A stretch of DNA of 64,000 nt, from assembly GCF_000285835.1 (NCBI RefSeq), contig NZ_HE978600.1, positions 35,102 through 99,101 on the forward strand, read 5' to 3'. Below the pieces are notes generated by a model. It had not been told where the DNA came from. It did no database searches and saw nothing but the letters and a program-made list of their open reading frames with translations. Position numbers and translations under genes: made by a program. How positions within the stretch are numbered: position 1 is the first letter of the stretch; each line of letters opens with the position of its first letter. Source of the DNA: Brevibacterium senegalense. Lineage in GTDB: Bacteria > Actinomycetota > Actinomycetes > Actinomycetales > Brevibacteriaceae. Positions 8,101 to 16,800 of the stretch are shown in pieces.

Positions 8101-8280
8101 CTGCGATTCTCGCATGGGATCACGGAGATGTTCGCGCACTCGTGACTGACCTCGTCCCCGTGGTCGAGGAGACGACCGAGCACGCCATCCGGTTCACCCT
8201 CGACAACCCCTGCCATCAGGTCTCATCGAGGAGCTCGTTCGCGCCCACGTCCGCGCGATCGAGGTCGACCGCCCCTGACC
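8101..8280 (+). pseudogene. Gene remnant of unknown family
   Basis: The plus strand encodes WDHGDVRALVTDLVPVVEET, then TEHAIRFTLDNPCH, and after a frame change near 8220 continues LIEELVRAHVRAIEVDRP and a stop. The composition looks protein-like on both sides of the shift, but there is no start codon or RBS. I do not recognise the family. The rest of 8014-8306 shows no gene. Confidence 0.3.
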
Positions 8281-8306
8281 TGCCCCGTCTGCGCCCGGGT
8301 GACGTC

Positions 8307-9048
8307 TCAGACCAGTCCCGCCTCGCGCAGCTGCCCGCCCATCTCGTCGATGAGAGCATTCACCTCGCCCTCACCCGTGACCGGACCGCCGGCCACGGTG
8401 CCGTCCGCGCCCAGCAGGACCGCAGCCGGCCGACCGCTGATACCGAAGACGCGTGCCGCATTCGAACGGGATGGGGGAGGCGACGTAGTCCGCCTCCACG
8501 ACCTCGGCGTCGTCGTCCGCACGGCCGGGCTGACCCGGTGCCAGCACCAGCCACGTGATCGCTGCAGACAGCAGGACGGTCGCCGCGGTCGCGGTCACGC
8601 GGGCCGGGTCGGTCACCAGAGCGGCCCCGGGCAGAGCACCGTTGCCGATCGCGACCGCGGCGATCCCGGCGGTCGCGAGGAGGACGAGGTTGCGGACGAC
8701 GGTGAGCCGTGCGACCGCCGGCGATCCCAGCGTGCCGAAGCACGCGCACGTGACCGGGTCCTCGAAGCGCAGGGCGCGGGCGATGACGACGGTGAACACC
8801 GCGAACGCGATGACGGACAGGATCGCCGCAGTGAGCGCGGCCGCGCTCCAGCGGAGCCAGAGCCCCAGTGCCACGAGCAGCTCGCCCACCGGCAGGGCCC
8901 AGGCGATTGCGCCGTGGGCGCGTGCACCGGGGATGCGCAGGGAGGTGAGCGCGTCCGCCGTGCCCTGATGATCGATCAGCTTCGCCGCGCCGCTCAGTGC
9001 CAGCGCGAACGATACGAGGACGGTCACGCCCAGCAGTAGAGTCTCCAC
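8307..9048 (-). pseudogene. MauE/DoxX-like membrane protein with broken thioredoxin-like end
   Basis: From the GTG at 9048 the frame encodes a four-helix MauE-like membrane domain (ETLLLGVTVLVSFALALSGA, GELLVALGLWLRWSAAALTA, a CACFG motif, then LVLLATAGIAAVAIG) up to ADYVASPIPFE. It then shifts to a non-coding-looking frame. The end of a TlpA/thioredoxin-like domain (ARVFGISGRPAAVLLGADG to LIDEMGGQLREAGLV) is present in the frame ending at 8307. The segment that should carry the thioredoxin CxxC is missing, so an internal deletion with frameshift split the gene. The GTG lies 7 nt after TATCCT (9056-9061): a leaderless start. Confidence 0.7.
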
Positions 9049-9147
9049 GCCAGTGAGGATAGCTGCGTCCCGCTCCCACAACGGCGACTGCCCGCCGCTC
9101 CGCATGGAGCGACGGGCAGTCCTGTGGACGTGAACCTCAGACGGGCA

Positions 9148-10623
9148 TCAGGCCTTGGTCTTGCCGGTCTTCTCGTAGTAGAGGTCCTCGATGGCCTGGC
9201 CGACCTCGGCGTCGATGTTCTTCCAGTACTGGAAGACACGCGACAGGACGGGCTCCTCGACCTCGGGGATGAGGCTGCCGGTGACCGTCTCGACGAGGCG
9301 GTCGCGCTGCTCCTGCGTGTAGACCTCACGGACCAGAGTGTGCGCCTGGCCGAAGTCGTCGTCCTCCGCGTGCAGGGAGTAGGCGGCGCGGACCATCGTG
9401 CCGTCCGCTTCCCAGCCGTTCTCCACGGTGGCCTCCGTGCTCTGGTGCGCACGGCCGTACGAGTTGGGGGCGTAGACGGGTGCAGCACCGGAGTGGTGGT
9501 ACTGCATGTGGCCCTCCTTGTCGTACGAGTTCGTGGGGCTGACGGGAGCGTTGACCGGCAGCTGGTTGAAGTTCGTGCCGATGCGGTGGCGCTGCGCGTC
9601 CGGGTAGGAGAACACGCGGCCCAGCAGCATCTTGTCCGGGGACAGGCCCGTGCCCGGCACGGTGTTGCTGGGGCTGAAGGCCGCCTGCTCGATCTGAGCG
9701 AAGTGGTTCGTGGGGTTCTCGTTCAGGGTGAACCGGCCCACGCGGTGCAGCGGGTAGTCCTTCTTCGACCAAGTCTTCGTGAGGTCGAAGGGGTTGAAGC
9801 GGTAGTCCTTCGCCTCCTCGTACGGCATGATCTGGACGGAGAGGGTCCAGCTGGGGAAGTCGCCGCGCGCGATGGAGTCGAACAGGTCGCGACGGTGGAC
9901 CTCCGCGTCCTCGCCGGCCAGCTTCGAGGCCTCTTCGTTCGTCATGTTCTCCACGCCCTGGTCGGAGTGGAAGTGGTACTGGACCCAGAACTTCTCGCCC
10001 TGCTCGTTGACCCACATGTAGGTGTGCGACGAGTAGCCGTTCATGTGGCGCCACGTCTTGGGCAGGCCCCGGTCACCCATGAGGTAGGAGACCTGGTGAG
10101 CGGACTCCGGGGAGTTCGTCCAGAAGTCCCACTGCATGTTGGCCGAGCGCAGGCCGGAGTCCGGGGTGCGCTTCTGCGAGTGGATGAAGTCCGGGAACTT
10201 CATGGGGTCGCGGACGAAGAAGATGGGCGTGTTGTTGCCCACCATGTCGAAGTTGCCCTCTTCGGTGTAGAACTTCAGGGCGAAGCCGCGCACGTCGCGC
10301 CACGAGTCGGGGGAGCCCAGCTCACCGGCGACGGTCGAGAAGCGCGCCAGCATGCGGGTCTTCTTGCCGGGCTGCAGGAAGTCGGCCTTCGTGTACTTAG
10401 AGACGTCGTCCAGCACCTCGAACTCACCGAAGGCGCCGGAGCCCTTGGCGTGCGGGCTGCGCTCCGGGACGCGCTCGCGGTCGAAGCGAGCCAGCTTCTC
10501 GACGAGTGCGACGTCGTGCAGCAGCAGCGGGCCGTCATTTCCGACGCTCAGCGAGTGAGCGTCGGACTGGCGCGGTGCGCCGGACTCTGTGGTGGAGGGC
10601 TGTGTCGGATCGAACTGTGTCAT
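9148..10623 (-). CDS. katA: Catalase, monofunctional haem type
   Basis: A 491-aa haem catalase that disproportionates hydrogen peroxide in the cytoplasm. The distal histidine is H58 in [15 protein letters not shown] (the family usually has VVHAKG; here SP precedes HAK). The distal asparagine is N131 in [12 protein letters not shown]. The proximal haem tyrosine is near 340 in [12 protein letters not shown]. The length fits small-subunit (clade 3) catalases without the C-terminal flavodoxin-like domain. AAGGAAG precedes the ATG by 5-6 nt. It lies 82 bp downstream of a Fur/PerR-type regulator on the same strand, the common peroxide-responsive pair, so derepression by peroxide is likely. Confidence 0.95.
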   Translation of the reverse strand: MTQFDPTQPSTTESGAPRQSDAHSLSVGNDGPLLLHDVALVEKLARFDRERVPERSPHAKGSGAFGEFEVLDDVSKYTKADFLQPGKKTRMLARFSTVAGELGSPDSWRDVRGFALKFYTEEGNFDMVGNNTPIFFVRDPMKFPDFIHSQKRTPDSGLRSANMQWDFWTNSPESAHQVSYLMGDRGLPKTWRHMNGYSSHTYMWVNEQGEKFWVQYHFHSDQGVENMTNEEASKLAGEDAEVHRRDLFDSIARGDFPSWTLSVQIMPYEEAKDYRFNPFDLTKTWSKKDYPLHRVGRFTLNENPTNHFAQIEQAAFSPSNTVPGTGLSPDKMLLGRVFSYPDAQRHRIGTNFNQLPVNAPVSPTNSYDKEGHMQYHHSGAAPVYAPNSYGRAHQSTEATVENGWEADGTMVRAAYSLHAEDDDFGQAHTLVREVYTQEQRDRLVETVTGSLIPEVEEPVLSRVFQYWKNIDAEVGQAIEDLYYEKTGKTKA

Positions 10624-10705
10624 GGTCTTCCTTCCGATCGGAGCGAGAGGGTGAGGGACAGCTGGTGGCCAGGGGCGGTCGATGCGACGGTGTGCGATCC
10701 GCCGC

Positions 10706-11146
10706 TCACGCGCTCTCCCGGAGCTCCGCGCACTGGGCGCAGATCGCCTGGAAGGTGACGTCCGCGCTCAGCAGCACGGGCATCGACGCGTGCGCGGCGG
10801 GGGTGAGGCACGGGGCCTCACCGGTCACGCACTCGACGTCCTCGATGCGGTAGCAGACCACGCACCGGATGTGGTGGTGGTTGTCGCCCGTCTGCGTCTC
10901 GTACCGGGCGGCGCCCGGGACATCCACACGGCGGAGGAGTCCCTTCTCCGTCAGGTCATTCACGACGTTGTGGACGGACTGCATCGAGAGCGAGGGGAGG
11001 AGTGCTGCGATGCCGGCGTGGACCTCCGCCGCAGTGGAATGCGGATGCGAGCGGAGGAAGTCCAACGCGGCGACACGGCCCGGCGTGGCGCGCATGCCGG
11101 CGCGCCGCACCTGATCCGTGAGTGTCGCATCGTGCCCCGTGGTCAT
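10706..11146 (-). CDS. Fur/PerR-family metal-dependent repressor
   Basis: A 146-aa Fur-family repressor. The N-terminal winged helix ([40 protein letters not shown]) is followed by a dimerisation/metal domain with [20 protein letters not shown] and C-terminal CAQC, the paired CxxC motifs of the structural zinc site. It is placed upstream of katA on the same strand, so PerR/FurA-like control of catalase is the natural reading. The start is leaderless: TTGAAC (11177-11182), 17-nt spacer, TACCCT (11154-11159), 7 nt to the ATG. This also explains why the GGAGGG lies too close to the ATG to act as an SD. Confidence 0.9.
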   Translation of the reverse strand: MTTGHDATLTDQVRRAGMRATPGRVAALDFLRSHPHSTAAEVHAGIAALLPSLSMQSVHNVVNDLTEKGLLRRVDVPGAARYETQTGDNHHHIRCVVCYRIEDVECVTGEAPCLTPAAHASMPVLLSADVTFQAICAQCAELRESA

Positions 11147-11153
11147 GCCCTCC

Positions 11154-11182
11154 AGGGTAGTCCTAGTTTTGTGTCAGTTCAA
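11154..11182 (-). promoter_or_regulatory. Promoter of the fur-katA unit (leaderless)
   Basis: Minus strand: -35 TTGAAC at 11182-11177, spacer 17 nt, -10 TACCCT at 11159-11154, transcription start at or next to the ATG. The spacer and upstream DNA are AT-rich for this genome (TTATTTGAAC, GACACAAAACTAG), a plausible site for autoregulation by the Fur-like repressor. Confidence 0.55.
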
Positions 11183-11258
11183 ATAACGACTAGTTCAGCG
11201 GCACGCCACCCGGAAGTCACTCTCACGCCTCCGGGGGCGTCCACACGGCTGCCGGATG

Positions 11259-12767
11259 TCACCTGCGCAGCTGCCGCTTGAGGATCTTGCCGGAGGTGTT
11301 CTTGGGCAGCTCGTCGACGAAGTGGACGGCCTTGGGCACCTTGAACGGTGCCAGTCGACTGCGGACATGCGCGACGATCGCCTCCTCGTCGATGGCCCCC
11401 TTCGTCACGACGAACGCCGTGATCGCCTCGATCCACTTGTCGTCCGGCATGCCGACGACGGCGACCTCTCCGACCTCCTCGAGCTCGAAGATCGCGTCCT
11501 CGACCTGCCGCGACGCGACCAGCACGCCGCCGGAGTTGATGACGTCCTTGACGCGGTCGACGACCTCGATGAAGCCCCGTTCGTCCTGGACGACGAGGTC
11601 CCCGGAGTGGAACCAGCCGCCGCGGAACGCCTCCTCCGTGGCCTCGGGCTTGTTCCAGTAGCCCTCGCACAGCTGCGGCGACCGGTAGAGGATCTCGCCC
11701 TGCTGGCCCGGTTCCACGTCGTTGCCGGACGCATCGACGACGCGCGTCTCGACGAAGAGGGACGGGCGGCCCGCGGAGCCGGGGTGGTCCGCGTGCTCCT
11801 CCGGCCGCAGGACCGTGCACAGCGGTCCCATCTCCGACTGCCCGAATGCGTTGTAGAACCCCATCCCCGGCAGCGCCTCCTGCAGTCGCGTGAGGATGGG
11901 CCCCGGCATGATCGAAGCGCCGTAGTAGCCCTTCGTGAGGCTCGTGAGGTTGCGAGAGGCGAACTCCGGGTGGTTCGCGATCGCGACCCACACGGTGGGG
12001 GCGGCGAAGAACGACGTGATGCCGCGCGTCTCGAACAGGTCGAACAGCTGCTCCGGCACCGGGCCGGGCACGATGATGCTGCGGGCGCCCTGCGCCAGCG
12101 CCGGCAGCAGGAACACGTGCATCTGGGCCGAGTGGTAGAGCGGCAGCGCGTGGACGAAGACGTCGTCTGCCACGATGTCGAGCGAGGTGATGCAGCTGAT
12201 GTAGTGGTGCAGCAGAGCCCGGTGCGTCATGATCGCGCCCTTGGGTGCGGACGTGGTGCCGGAGGTGTAGAGCAGCTGGGCGACGTCCGTGTCGAGGACG
12301 GGGAACTCCTCGTCCGCCTGCGGTGCGGTGTCCGTCGCCCGGACCGTGTCGAGCAGGTCCTCGAACGCGCGGACCGGCAGCATGGCGCCCGTCGCGGTGG
12401 CGGACACGCGCGCGGCGAAGTCCGCGTCCGCGAACGCCGCGGTCGCGCCGGAGTCGGTGAAGAAGTAGTCGAGCTCGTCGCCCTGGACCTGGTAGTTGAT
12501 CGGCACGTGGACGAGTCCGGCCCGGGCGCAGGCGAGGAACAGGAGCGCGTACAGGTCGGAGTTCTTCCCGTAGGCGGCCACCCGGTCCCCGTGGGACAGG
12601 CCCAGGCTCAGCAGGTGGCGCGCCAGTGCGGTGACCGAAGTGTCCCACTGCGCGAAGGTCCAGGTGCGATCGCCGAACTCGACGGCAGTGCGGTCCGGGG
12701 TGCGCTGCGCGGTGCGACGGACGAGGTCGGCGATGGTGCTCTGGCGGGGTGCTGTGATCGGTCTCAT
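11259..12767 (-). CDS. AMP-binding acyl-CoA synthetase
   Basis: A 502-aa ANL-superfamily ligase: activates a carboxylic acid with ATP and transfers it to CoA. The P-loop-like A3 motif is LLYTSGTTSAPKGA (about 170). Other landmarks are FYNAFGQSEMGPL (A5), GGWFHSGDLVVQDERGFIEV (A7/A8 hinge) and the C-terminal catalytic lysine in LPKNTSGKILKRQLR. The substrate (medium- or long-chain fatty acid, or aromatic acid) cannot be told from sequence. The ATG at 12767 is chosen: it lies 7 nt after TACGTT (12775-12780), and an in-frame extension upstream is Arg-rich and non-coding. Divergent from the Nif3 gene. Confidence 0.85.
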   Translation of the reverse strand: MRPITAPRQSTIADLVRRTAQRTPDRTAVEFGDRTWTFAQWDTSVTALARHLLSLGLSHGDRVAAYGKNSDLYALLFLACARAGLVHVPINYQVQGDELDYFFTDSGATAAFADADFAARVSATATGAMLPVRAFEDLLDTVRATDTAPQADEEFPVLDTDVAQLLYTSGTTSAPKGAIMTHRALLHHYISCITSLDIVADDVFVHALPLYHSAQMHVFLLPALAQGARSIIVPGPVPEQLFDLFETRGITSFFAAPTVWVAIANHPEFASRNLTSLTKGYYGASIMPGPILTRLQEALPGMGFYNAFGQSEMGPLCTVLRPEEHADHPGSAGRPSLFVETRVVDASGNDVEPGQQGEILYRSPQLCEGYWNKPEATEEAFRGGWFHSGDLVVQDERGFIEVVDRVKDVINSGGVLVASRQVEDAIFELEEVGEVAVVGMPDDKWIEAITAFVVTKGAIDEEAIVAHVRSRLAPFKVPKAVHFVDELPKNTSGKILKRQLRR

Positions 12768-12774
12768 GGATGGA

Positions 12775-12841
12775 AACGTATCGAACGCACGTGACCTGCG
12801 CCACTGCGCCGTCCGCGGTGCGGGACCGCGTCGACTACGGT
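12775..12841. promoter_or_regulatory. Divergent leaderless promoters (acyl-CoA synthetase / Nif3)
   Basis: The minus-strand -10 TACGTT (12780-12775) serves the ATG at 12767 with a 7-nt spacer. The plus-strand -10 TACGGT (12836-12841) serves the ATG at 12848 with a 6-nt spacer. Neither gene has a usable SD. Confidence 0.5.
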
Positions 12842-12847
12842 GGTCGT

Positions 12848-13702
12848 ATGGCGTCCCCCACACTCGCGCAGGTGCGCACCCTCATCGATGATCTGTGGCC
12901 GGAATCCTTCGCGGAGTCCTGGGACTCCGTGGGCCTGACCGTGGGCGACCCGGCCGCCCGGGTCTCCTCGATCCTCCTGGCCGTGGACCCCACGGACGAC
13001 ATCGTCGCCGAGGCCGCGGAGACTGCCGCTGACCTCCTCCTCACGCATCATCCGCTGCTGCTGCGCGGCGTCACCTCTATCGCCGCGGACACGCTCAAGG
13101 GCGGCCAGGTCACCGGGCTGCTGCGCGCGGGAGTCGCGCACATCGCGGCCCACACGAACGCGGACTCCCAGCTGGGCGGGGTCTCGGATGCCCTCATCGA
13201 CGTGCTCGACGCACAGGTCGAGGGGCCGCTGGTCCCCACCGCGGGCGCGCCGGAGGGAGTGGGGATCGGTCGCGTGGGCACCGTGCGACCCACGACGGTG
13301 CGTGCGCTGGCGCAGACGCTGGCGGACGCGTTGCCGGCCACTGCGACCGGGGTGCGCATCGCGGGGGACCCCGACGCCCCGGTCGAGCGCGTCGCCGTGT
13401 GCGGCGGGGCCGGTGACGGTCTCTTCGACGAGGTGCGCGCCTCCGGAGCGCAGGTGTACGTGACCTCCGACCTGCGCCACCACCCGGCGACGGAGGCCCG
13501 GGACACCGCCCACCGCGGTGACGGCACCCCGCACCTCATCGACATCTCGCACTGGGCGGCCGAGTCGCTGTGGCTGGAGAGGGCAGCGGACCAGCTGACG
13601 GCCTCGGCGACGGAGAGCGGCTGGGAGCTGAGCGTCCGGGTCTCGACCCGGTGCACGGACGCGTGGACGCTGCGGATCGGACAGGAGGACCGGGATGACT
13701 GA
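12848..13702 (+). CDS. Nif3-like dinuclear metal-centre protein
   Basis: A 284-aa member of the NIF3/YbgI (DUF34) family, a hexameric protein with a two-metal site whose physiological substrate is unresolved. Metal-site signatures are DLLLTHHPLLLRG (about 66-78), AHTNADSQLGG (about 106) and the C-terminal VYVTSDLRHHPATEARD and PHLIDISHWAAE. The start is the ATG at 12848, 6 nt after TACGGT and thus leaderless; the in-frame codons upstream are not protein-like. The downstream zinc-ribbon gene overlaps its 3' end by 8 nt, a pairing that recurs in Actinobacteria. Confidence 0.85.
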   Translation: MASPTLAQVRTLIDDLWPESFAESWDSVGLTVGDPAARVSSILLAVDPTDDIVAEAAETAADLLLTHHPLLLRGVTSIAADTLKGGQVTGLLRAGVAHIAAHTNADSQLGGVSDALIDVLDAQVEGPLVPTAGAPEGVGIGRVGTVRPTTVRALAQTLADALPATATGVRIAGDPDAPVERVAVCGGAGDGLFDEVRASGAQVYVTSDLRHHPATEARDTAHRGDGTPHLIDISHWAAESLWLERAADQLTASATESGWELSVRVSTRCTDAWTLRIGQEDRDD

Positions 13703-14426
13703 GACGACTTTGACCGGCGAGCAGACGCAGGCGCTGCGCGCATGGATCGACGTGAGCGGGCAGGTGCGCGCGCTGCAGCACGAGGCGAAGCAGACGGAGC
13801 GGCTGAAGAGGCTGCGGGCGCTGGCGCAGGAGCACGCGCAGGCGAAGGCCGCGCTGGAGCAGCACACGCACACGCACCAGGAGCATGCGAAGGCCGCCCG
13901 CGACGCGGAGGACCGGGCGGACGACCTGCGCGAGCGCGTCACCCGCACGGAGACGAAGCTGAACGACGGCACAGGCCTGACCTCCCGCGACCTGTTGAGC
14001 CTCCAGGACGAGATCGCCGGCCTGCAGTCGACGATCGAGACGGTCGATCTCGAGGAGATGGAGGAGCTCGAAGCCGCGGACGCCGCGCAGGCGGAGGTCG
14101 AAGCCGCCCGCACGAAGGCGGATGAGATCGCGGAGGAGGGCCGTCGACTCCAGCAGCAGCGGGGGAGCGAGGGGGAGCGGATCGCCCAGGAGCTGAGCGC
14201 CCACCAGGCGGAGCGCGACGCCCTGCTGCAGCGACTCCCCGCGAACCTCCACCCGCGCCTGCGCATGGAGGGCGACTACCCGGCCGCCGCCGTGGTCACG
14301 ACCGGTGCGTGCGGCGCGTGCGGCAACCAGCTGTCCGGGATGAGCGCGGACACGTACCGGAACCTCGAGGCCGGCGGCCTGCTGGACTGCGACGACTGCG
14401 GGGCGCTGCTGCTCAAGACGGTCTGA
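13695..14426 (+). CDS. Coiled-coil zinc-ribbon protein (CT398/Rv2229c-like)
   Basis: A 243-aa protein. Residues 15-190 are a long charged coiled-coil hairpin (VRALQHEAKQTERLKRLRAL, LNDGTGLTSRDLLSLQDEIA). The C-terminus has a C4 zinc ribbon made of GACGACGNQLSG and LLDCDDCGALL. The fold is known from Chlamydia CT398 and mycobacterial Rv2229c; the role is unsettled, with links to sigma-factor or secretion partners in some species. The ATG lies inside the end of the Nif3 gene, so translation is coupled. Confidence 0.8.
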   Translation: MTETTLTGEQTQALRAWIDVSGQVRALQHEAKQTERLKRLRALAQEHAQAKAALEQHTHTHQEHAKAARDAEDRADDLRERVTRTETKLNDGTGLTSRDLLSLQDEIAGLQSTIETVDLEEMEELEAADAAQAEVEAARTKADEIAEEGRRLQQQRGSEGERIAQELSAHQAERDALLQRLPANLHPRLRMEGDYPAAAVVTTGACGACGNQLSGMSADTYRNLEAGGLLDCDDCGALLLKTV

Positions 14427-14449
14427 CGCTCACGACGGCCTGAGCGGGG

Positions 14450-15211
14450 TCAGCCCTCGTCCAGCACGATCGTGAGGGACGCGGGCTTCCGCGGCACCTG
14501 CGTCAGCTCGACGTGGTAGAACGCCGAGGCCGCGGTCGCCAGGTCCTCCGGCGTCGCCGGGAGCGGGTCCGAACTGCGCAGCAGCCGGCCCACCAATTCG
14601 CCGCGGGTGTGCTTCGCGAAGTGGGAGACGACTGTGCGCTTCCCGCCGCGCACCTGCACGACGTCGACCGTCACGATCCGCTCGCGCGGCCCCGGCCACG
14701 CGGCGCGGTAGTCCGCGGACCGGCAGTCCAGCAGGAGCTCGTCCGCCAGCGCGTCGTCCAGGACGGGGGCGAGTCGACTGCGCCACCACGTGCGCATGCG
14801 TCCCAGCGGAGGCAGGTTCGCGCCCATCGACAGGCGGTAGGCGGGGATGCGGTCCACGAAGCCCACGACGCCGAAGAGTCCGGACATGACGAGGACGTCC
14901 GTCCGCCGCTCGGGGCGGACATCCGTGAGGTCGTGCGCGCCCAGGGCGTTGAAGAGGACGCCCGTGTAGACCATGTGGGCCGGAGCCGCCGGCGCGGTCC
15001 GCAGGCCCGTGTTCGCACGCACCTCGTCCTCGAGGGACTTCCCCACCCCCAGCAGCTCCCGCGCATCGTCCTGCGCGGAGAGCGCGATGAGAGCGTCGAG
15101 GACCTGGGCGCGCGGCTCGGTGAGAGCGGGCAGGGACAGGTCCGCGGCCTCGGCGGGGGTGCCTTGCACGGGGCGGGTCTTGCCCTCCGACGGGGGCAGG
15201 AGGAACTTCAC
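14450..15211 (-). CDS. yaaA: YaaA family peroxide-stress protein
   Basis: A 253-aa member of the YaaA (DUF328) family, which lowers intracellular free iron and oxidative DNA damage in E. coli. Landmarks are KFLLPPSEGKTRP at the N-terminus, HMVYTGVLFNALG (about 95), SGLFGVVGFVDRIPAYRLSM (about 125-145), and VSHFAKHTRGELVGRLLR near the C-terminus. The GTG at 15211 is chosen because the family begins directly at this K-F-L-L-P-P-S-E motif. There is only a weak AAGGA 12-13 nt upstream. Divergent from rnpB. Confidence 0.85.
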   Translation of the reverse strand: MKFLLPPSEGKTRPVQGTPAEAADLSLPALTEPRAQVLDALIALSAQDDARELLGVGKSLEDEVRANTGLRTAPAAPAHMVYTGVLFNALGAHDLTDVRPERRTDVLVMSGLFGVVGFVDRIPAYRLSMGANLPPLGRMRTWWRSRLAPVLDDALADELLLDCRSADYRAAWPGPRERIVTVDVVQVRGGKRTVVSHFAKHTRGELVGRLLRSSDPLPATPEDLATAASAFYHVELTQVPRKPASLTIVLDEG

Positions 15212-15255
15212 GGTCAGATCGATGTCCTTACGAGGAGAGCGGTGGTCCGACCGGG

Positions 15256-15261
15256 TACGAT
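15256..15261 (+). promoter_or_regulatory. -10 box of rnpB
   Basis: TACGAT, 7 nt before the inferred 5' end of the RNase P RNA at about 15269. No clear -35 was seen. Confidence 0.5.
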
Positions 15262-15268
15262 ATCGCAC

Positions 15269-15669
15269 TGAGGACAGGTCGCTGGACGGCCGCGGCCCGG
15301 CACCGGCGAAAGCCGCCGGGCTGAGGAACGTCCGGGCACCTCAGAGCAGGGTGGTGGCTAACGGCCACCCGGGGCGACCCGCGGGACAGTGCAACAGAAA
15401 GCAGACCGCCCGCAGCCGGAGAGATCCGGTCGCGGGTAAGGGTGAAACGGCGGTGTAAGAGACCACCAGGGCCGCAGGTGACTGCGGCTGCTCTGCAAAC
15501 CCCACCCGGTGCAAGATCGGACAGACGGCGTTCGAGGGCTGCTCGCCCGAGCCGTCGGGTGGATCGCTCGAGGCCGCTGGTGACAGCGGTCCCAGACAGA
15601 TGGTCGTCGCGTGCGTCCGGGTGACCGGGCGCACGAACAGAACCCGGCGTACAGGCGGCCTGTCCTCAC
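15269..15669 (+). ncRNA. rnpB: RNase P RNA (bacterial type A)
   Basis: The catalytic RNA of RNase P, which matures tRNA 5' ends. The ends pair as helix P1: GAGGACAGGTCGC at 15270-15282 with GCGGCCTGTCCTC at 15655-15667, 13 bp with one G-U. Conserved core elements are present: GAGGAACGTCCGGGC (P3/P4-CRI side, about 15322), ACAGAAAGCAGACCGC (about 15396), GGGTAAGGGTGAAACGG (about 15435), AGAGACCACCAG (about 15459), GTGCAAGATCGGACAG (about 15509) and ACAGAACCCGGCGTACAGGC near the 3' end. About 400 nt, as usual for Actinobacteria. Confidence 0.95.
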
Positions 15670-15670
15670 G

Positions 15671-15910
15671 TCACTCCCACTGCCTCCGACTCCGGAGCCG
15701 TGCACGGGAGTCGTCGTCAGCGGGCAGGAACGTCTCGAGATGGAGCGAGTCGAGGGTGACGTCCGCCGGTCCCTCGATGCGGCTCGCGACGCTGAAGAGG
15801 CGCAGGGCCCCGTCGTCCGAGTCCAGTTCCAGCGGCACGACCGGCTCCAGCGGATCCCTGTGGAGGCTTCCTCTGACCGTGCGGGCACCCGTGCAGACTG
15901 CGCGGCCGCT
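15671..15910 (-). pseudogene. C-terminal remnant of a regulator-like gene in frame after ppgK
   Basis: Directly after the ppgK TGA and in the same frame, 79 codons remain open with the GC-rich third positions of a real gene. The encoded protein includes GSLHRDPLEPVVPLELDSDD, GALRLFSVASRIEGPADVTL and DSLHLETFLPADDDSRAR. It has no ATG, GTG or TTG start. From memory it resembles the C-terminal end of XRE-type regulators (L-R-L-F-S ... D-V-T-L ... F-P-A-D); this is unverified. Most likely the tail of a gene whose 5' part was lost between rnpB and ppgK. Confidence 0.5.
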
Positions 15911-16750
15911 TCACCCGCGCTTGCGCACCCGCATCCTTCCCTTGTCGTGACCCAGCAGGCCCGCTCCCACGATTCCCGCGTTGTTCAGCAGCTCCGCCGG
16001 CCGGATCGGCGTCTGCACGTCGATGTCGGAGAGGAAATCCGCGGCGTGCTTCGAGATGCCGCCGCCCACGATGAACAGGTCGGGCCAGAACAGTCGCTCG
16101 AGCTCGCGGTAGTAGACGGTGAGCCTCCGGCACCACTCCTGCATGTCATAGCCGTCTCGCCGCATCGCCGCGACCGAGGTGCGCTTCTCCGCGGCGACCC
16201 CGTCGATCGTGAGGTGGCCCAGCTCCGTGTACGGGAACAGCCGTCCGCCTGCGAACAGTGCGGTGCCGATCCCCGTGCCCAGGGTCGTCATCATGACGGT
16301 GGCGTTCCGATGCGACCGGCCAGCTCCGTAGCTCATCTCGGCCAGCCCCGCCGCATCCGCGTCGTTCGCCATGTGCGTCGGGGTGCCGAGGGCGTCGCTC
16401 AGCGCGTCGACGATCCGGAAGCCGTCGAAGGAGTCGTCGAGGTTGCCCGTGAACTGCACGGTCCTCTGCTTGATCACTCCCGGGAACGCACAACCGACCC
16501 GCAGCGTGCGGATGCGGTCACGCGCGGGAAGGAGCCCGGCCTCCTCCGACTGCACTCCCAGCATGTGGACCACGGACGCGACGGTGTCGACGACCGCGTG
16601 GGGCGTGGCCGGTTGTGGGGTGTCCAGGCGGACCCGCGAGCCCACCATCGCGCCGCGGGTCACGTCGACCAGTCCGGCCTTCGTGCCGGTCCCGCCGATG
16701 TCGATCCCCACGGCGAGGTCCGCCGCTGCCGGGGTGGTCGGATGCTGCAT
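15911..16750 (-). CDS. ppgK: Polyphosphate glucokinase
   Basis: A 279-aa ROK-family kinase that phosphorylates glucose from polyphosphate (and ATP), typical of Actinobacteria. Landmarks are the phosphate-binding GIDIGGTGTKAGLVD (about 15-29), the helical GNLDDSFDGFRIVDALSDAL, the catalytic HMANDADAAGLAEM (about 127), a glycine-rich TTLGTGIGTALFAGG (about 157) and ELGHLTIDG. The actinobacterial PpgK tail with YYRELERLFWPDLFIVGGGI is present. The ATG at 16750 has GAGAGAGG upstream. It lies 50 nt from the map stop on the same strand. Confidence 0.9.
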   Translation of the reverse strand: MQHPTTPAAADLAVGIDIGGTGTKAGLVDVTRGAMVGSRVRLDTPQPATPHAVVDTVASVVHMLGVQSEEAGLLPARDRIRTLRVGCAFPGVIKQRTVQFTGNLDDSFDGFRIVDALSDALGTPTHMANDADAAGLAEMSYGAGRSHRNATVMMTTLGTGIGTALFAGGRLFPYTELGHLTIDGVAAEKRTSVAAMRRDGYDMQEWCRRLTVYYRELERLFWPDLFIVGGGISKHAADFLSDIDVQTPIRPAELLNNAGIVGAGLLGHDKGRMRVRKRG

Positions 16751-16800
16751 GGACGATCGCCTCTCTCCGCGGATGCGCCGGACGGGGTGGGGGTGCGGGG

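Noticed and set aside
9124..10758. Long plus-strand open frame opposite katA
   Set aside because: Val/Leu/Arg-rich mirror of a strongly conserved catalase; an effect of high GC3, no RBS or family match.
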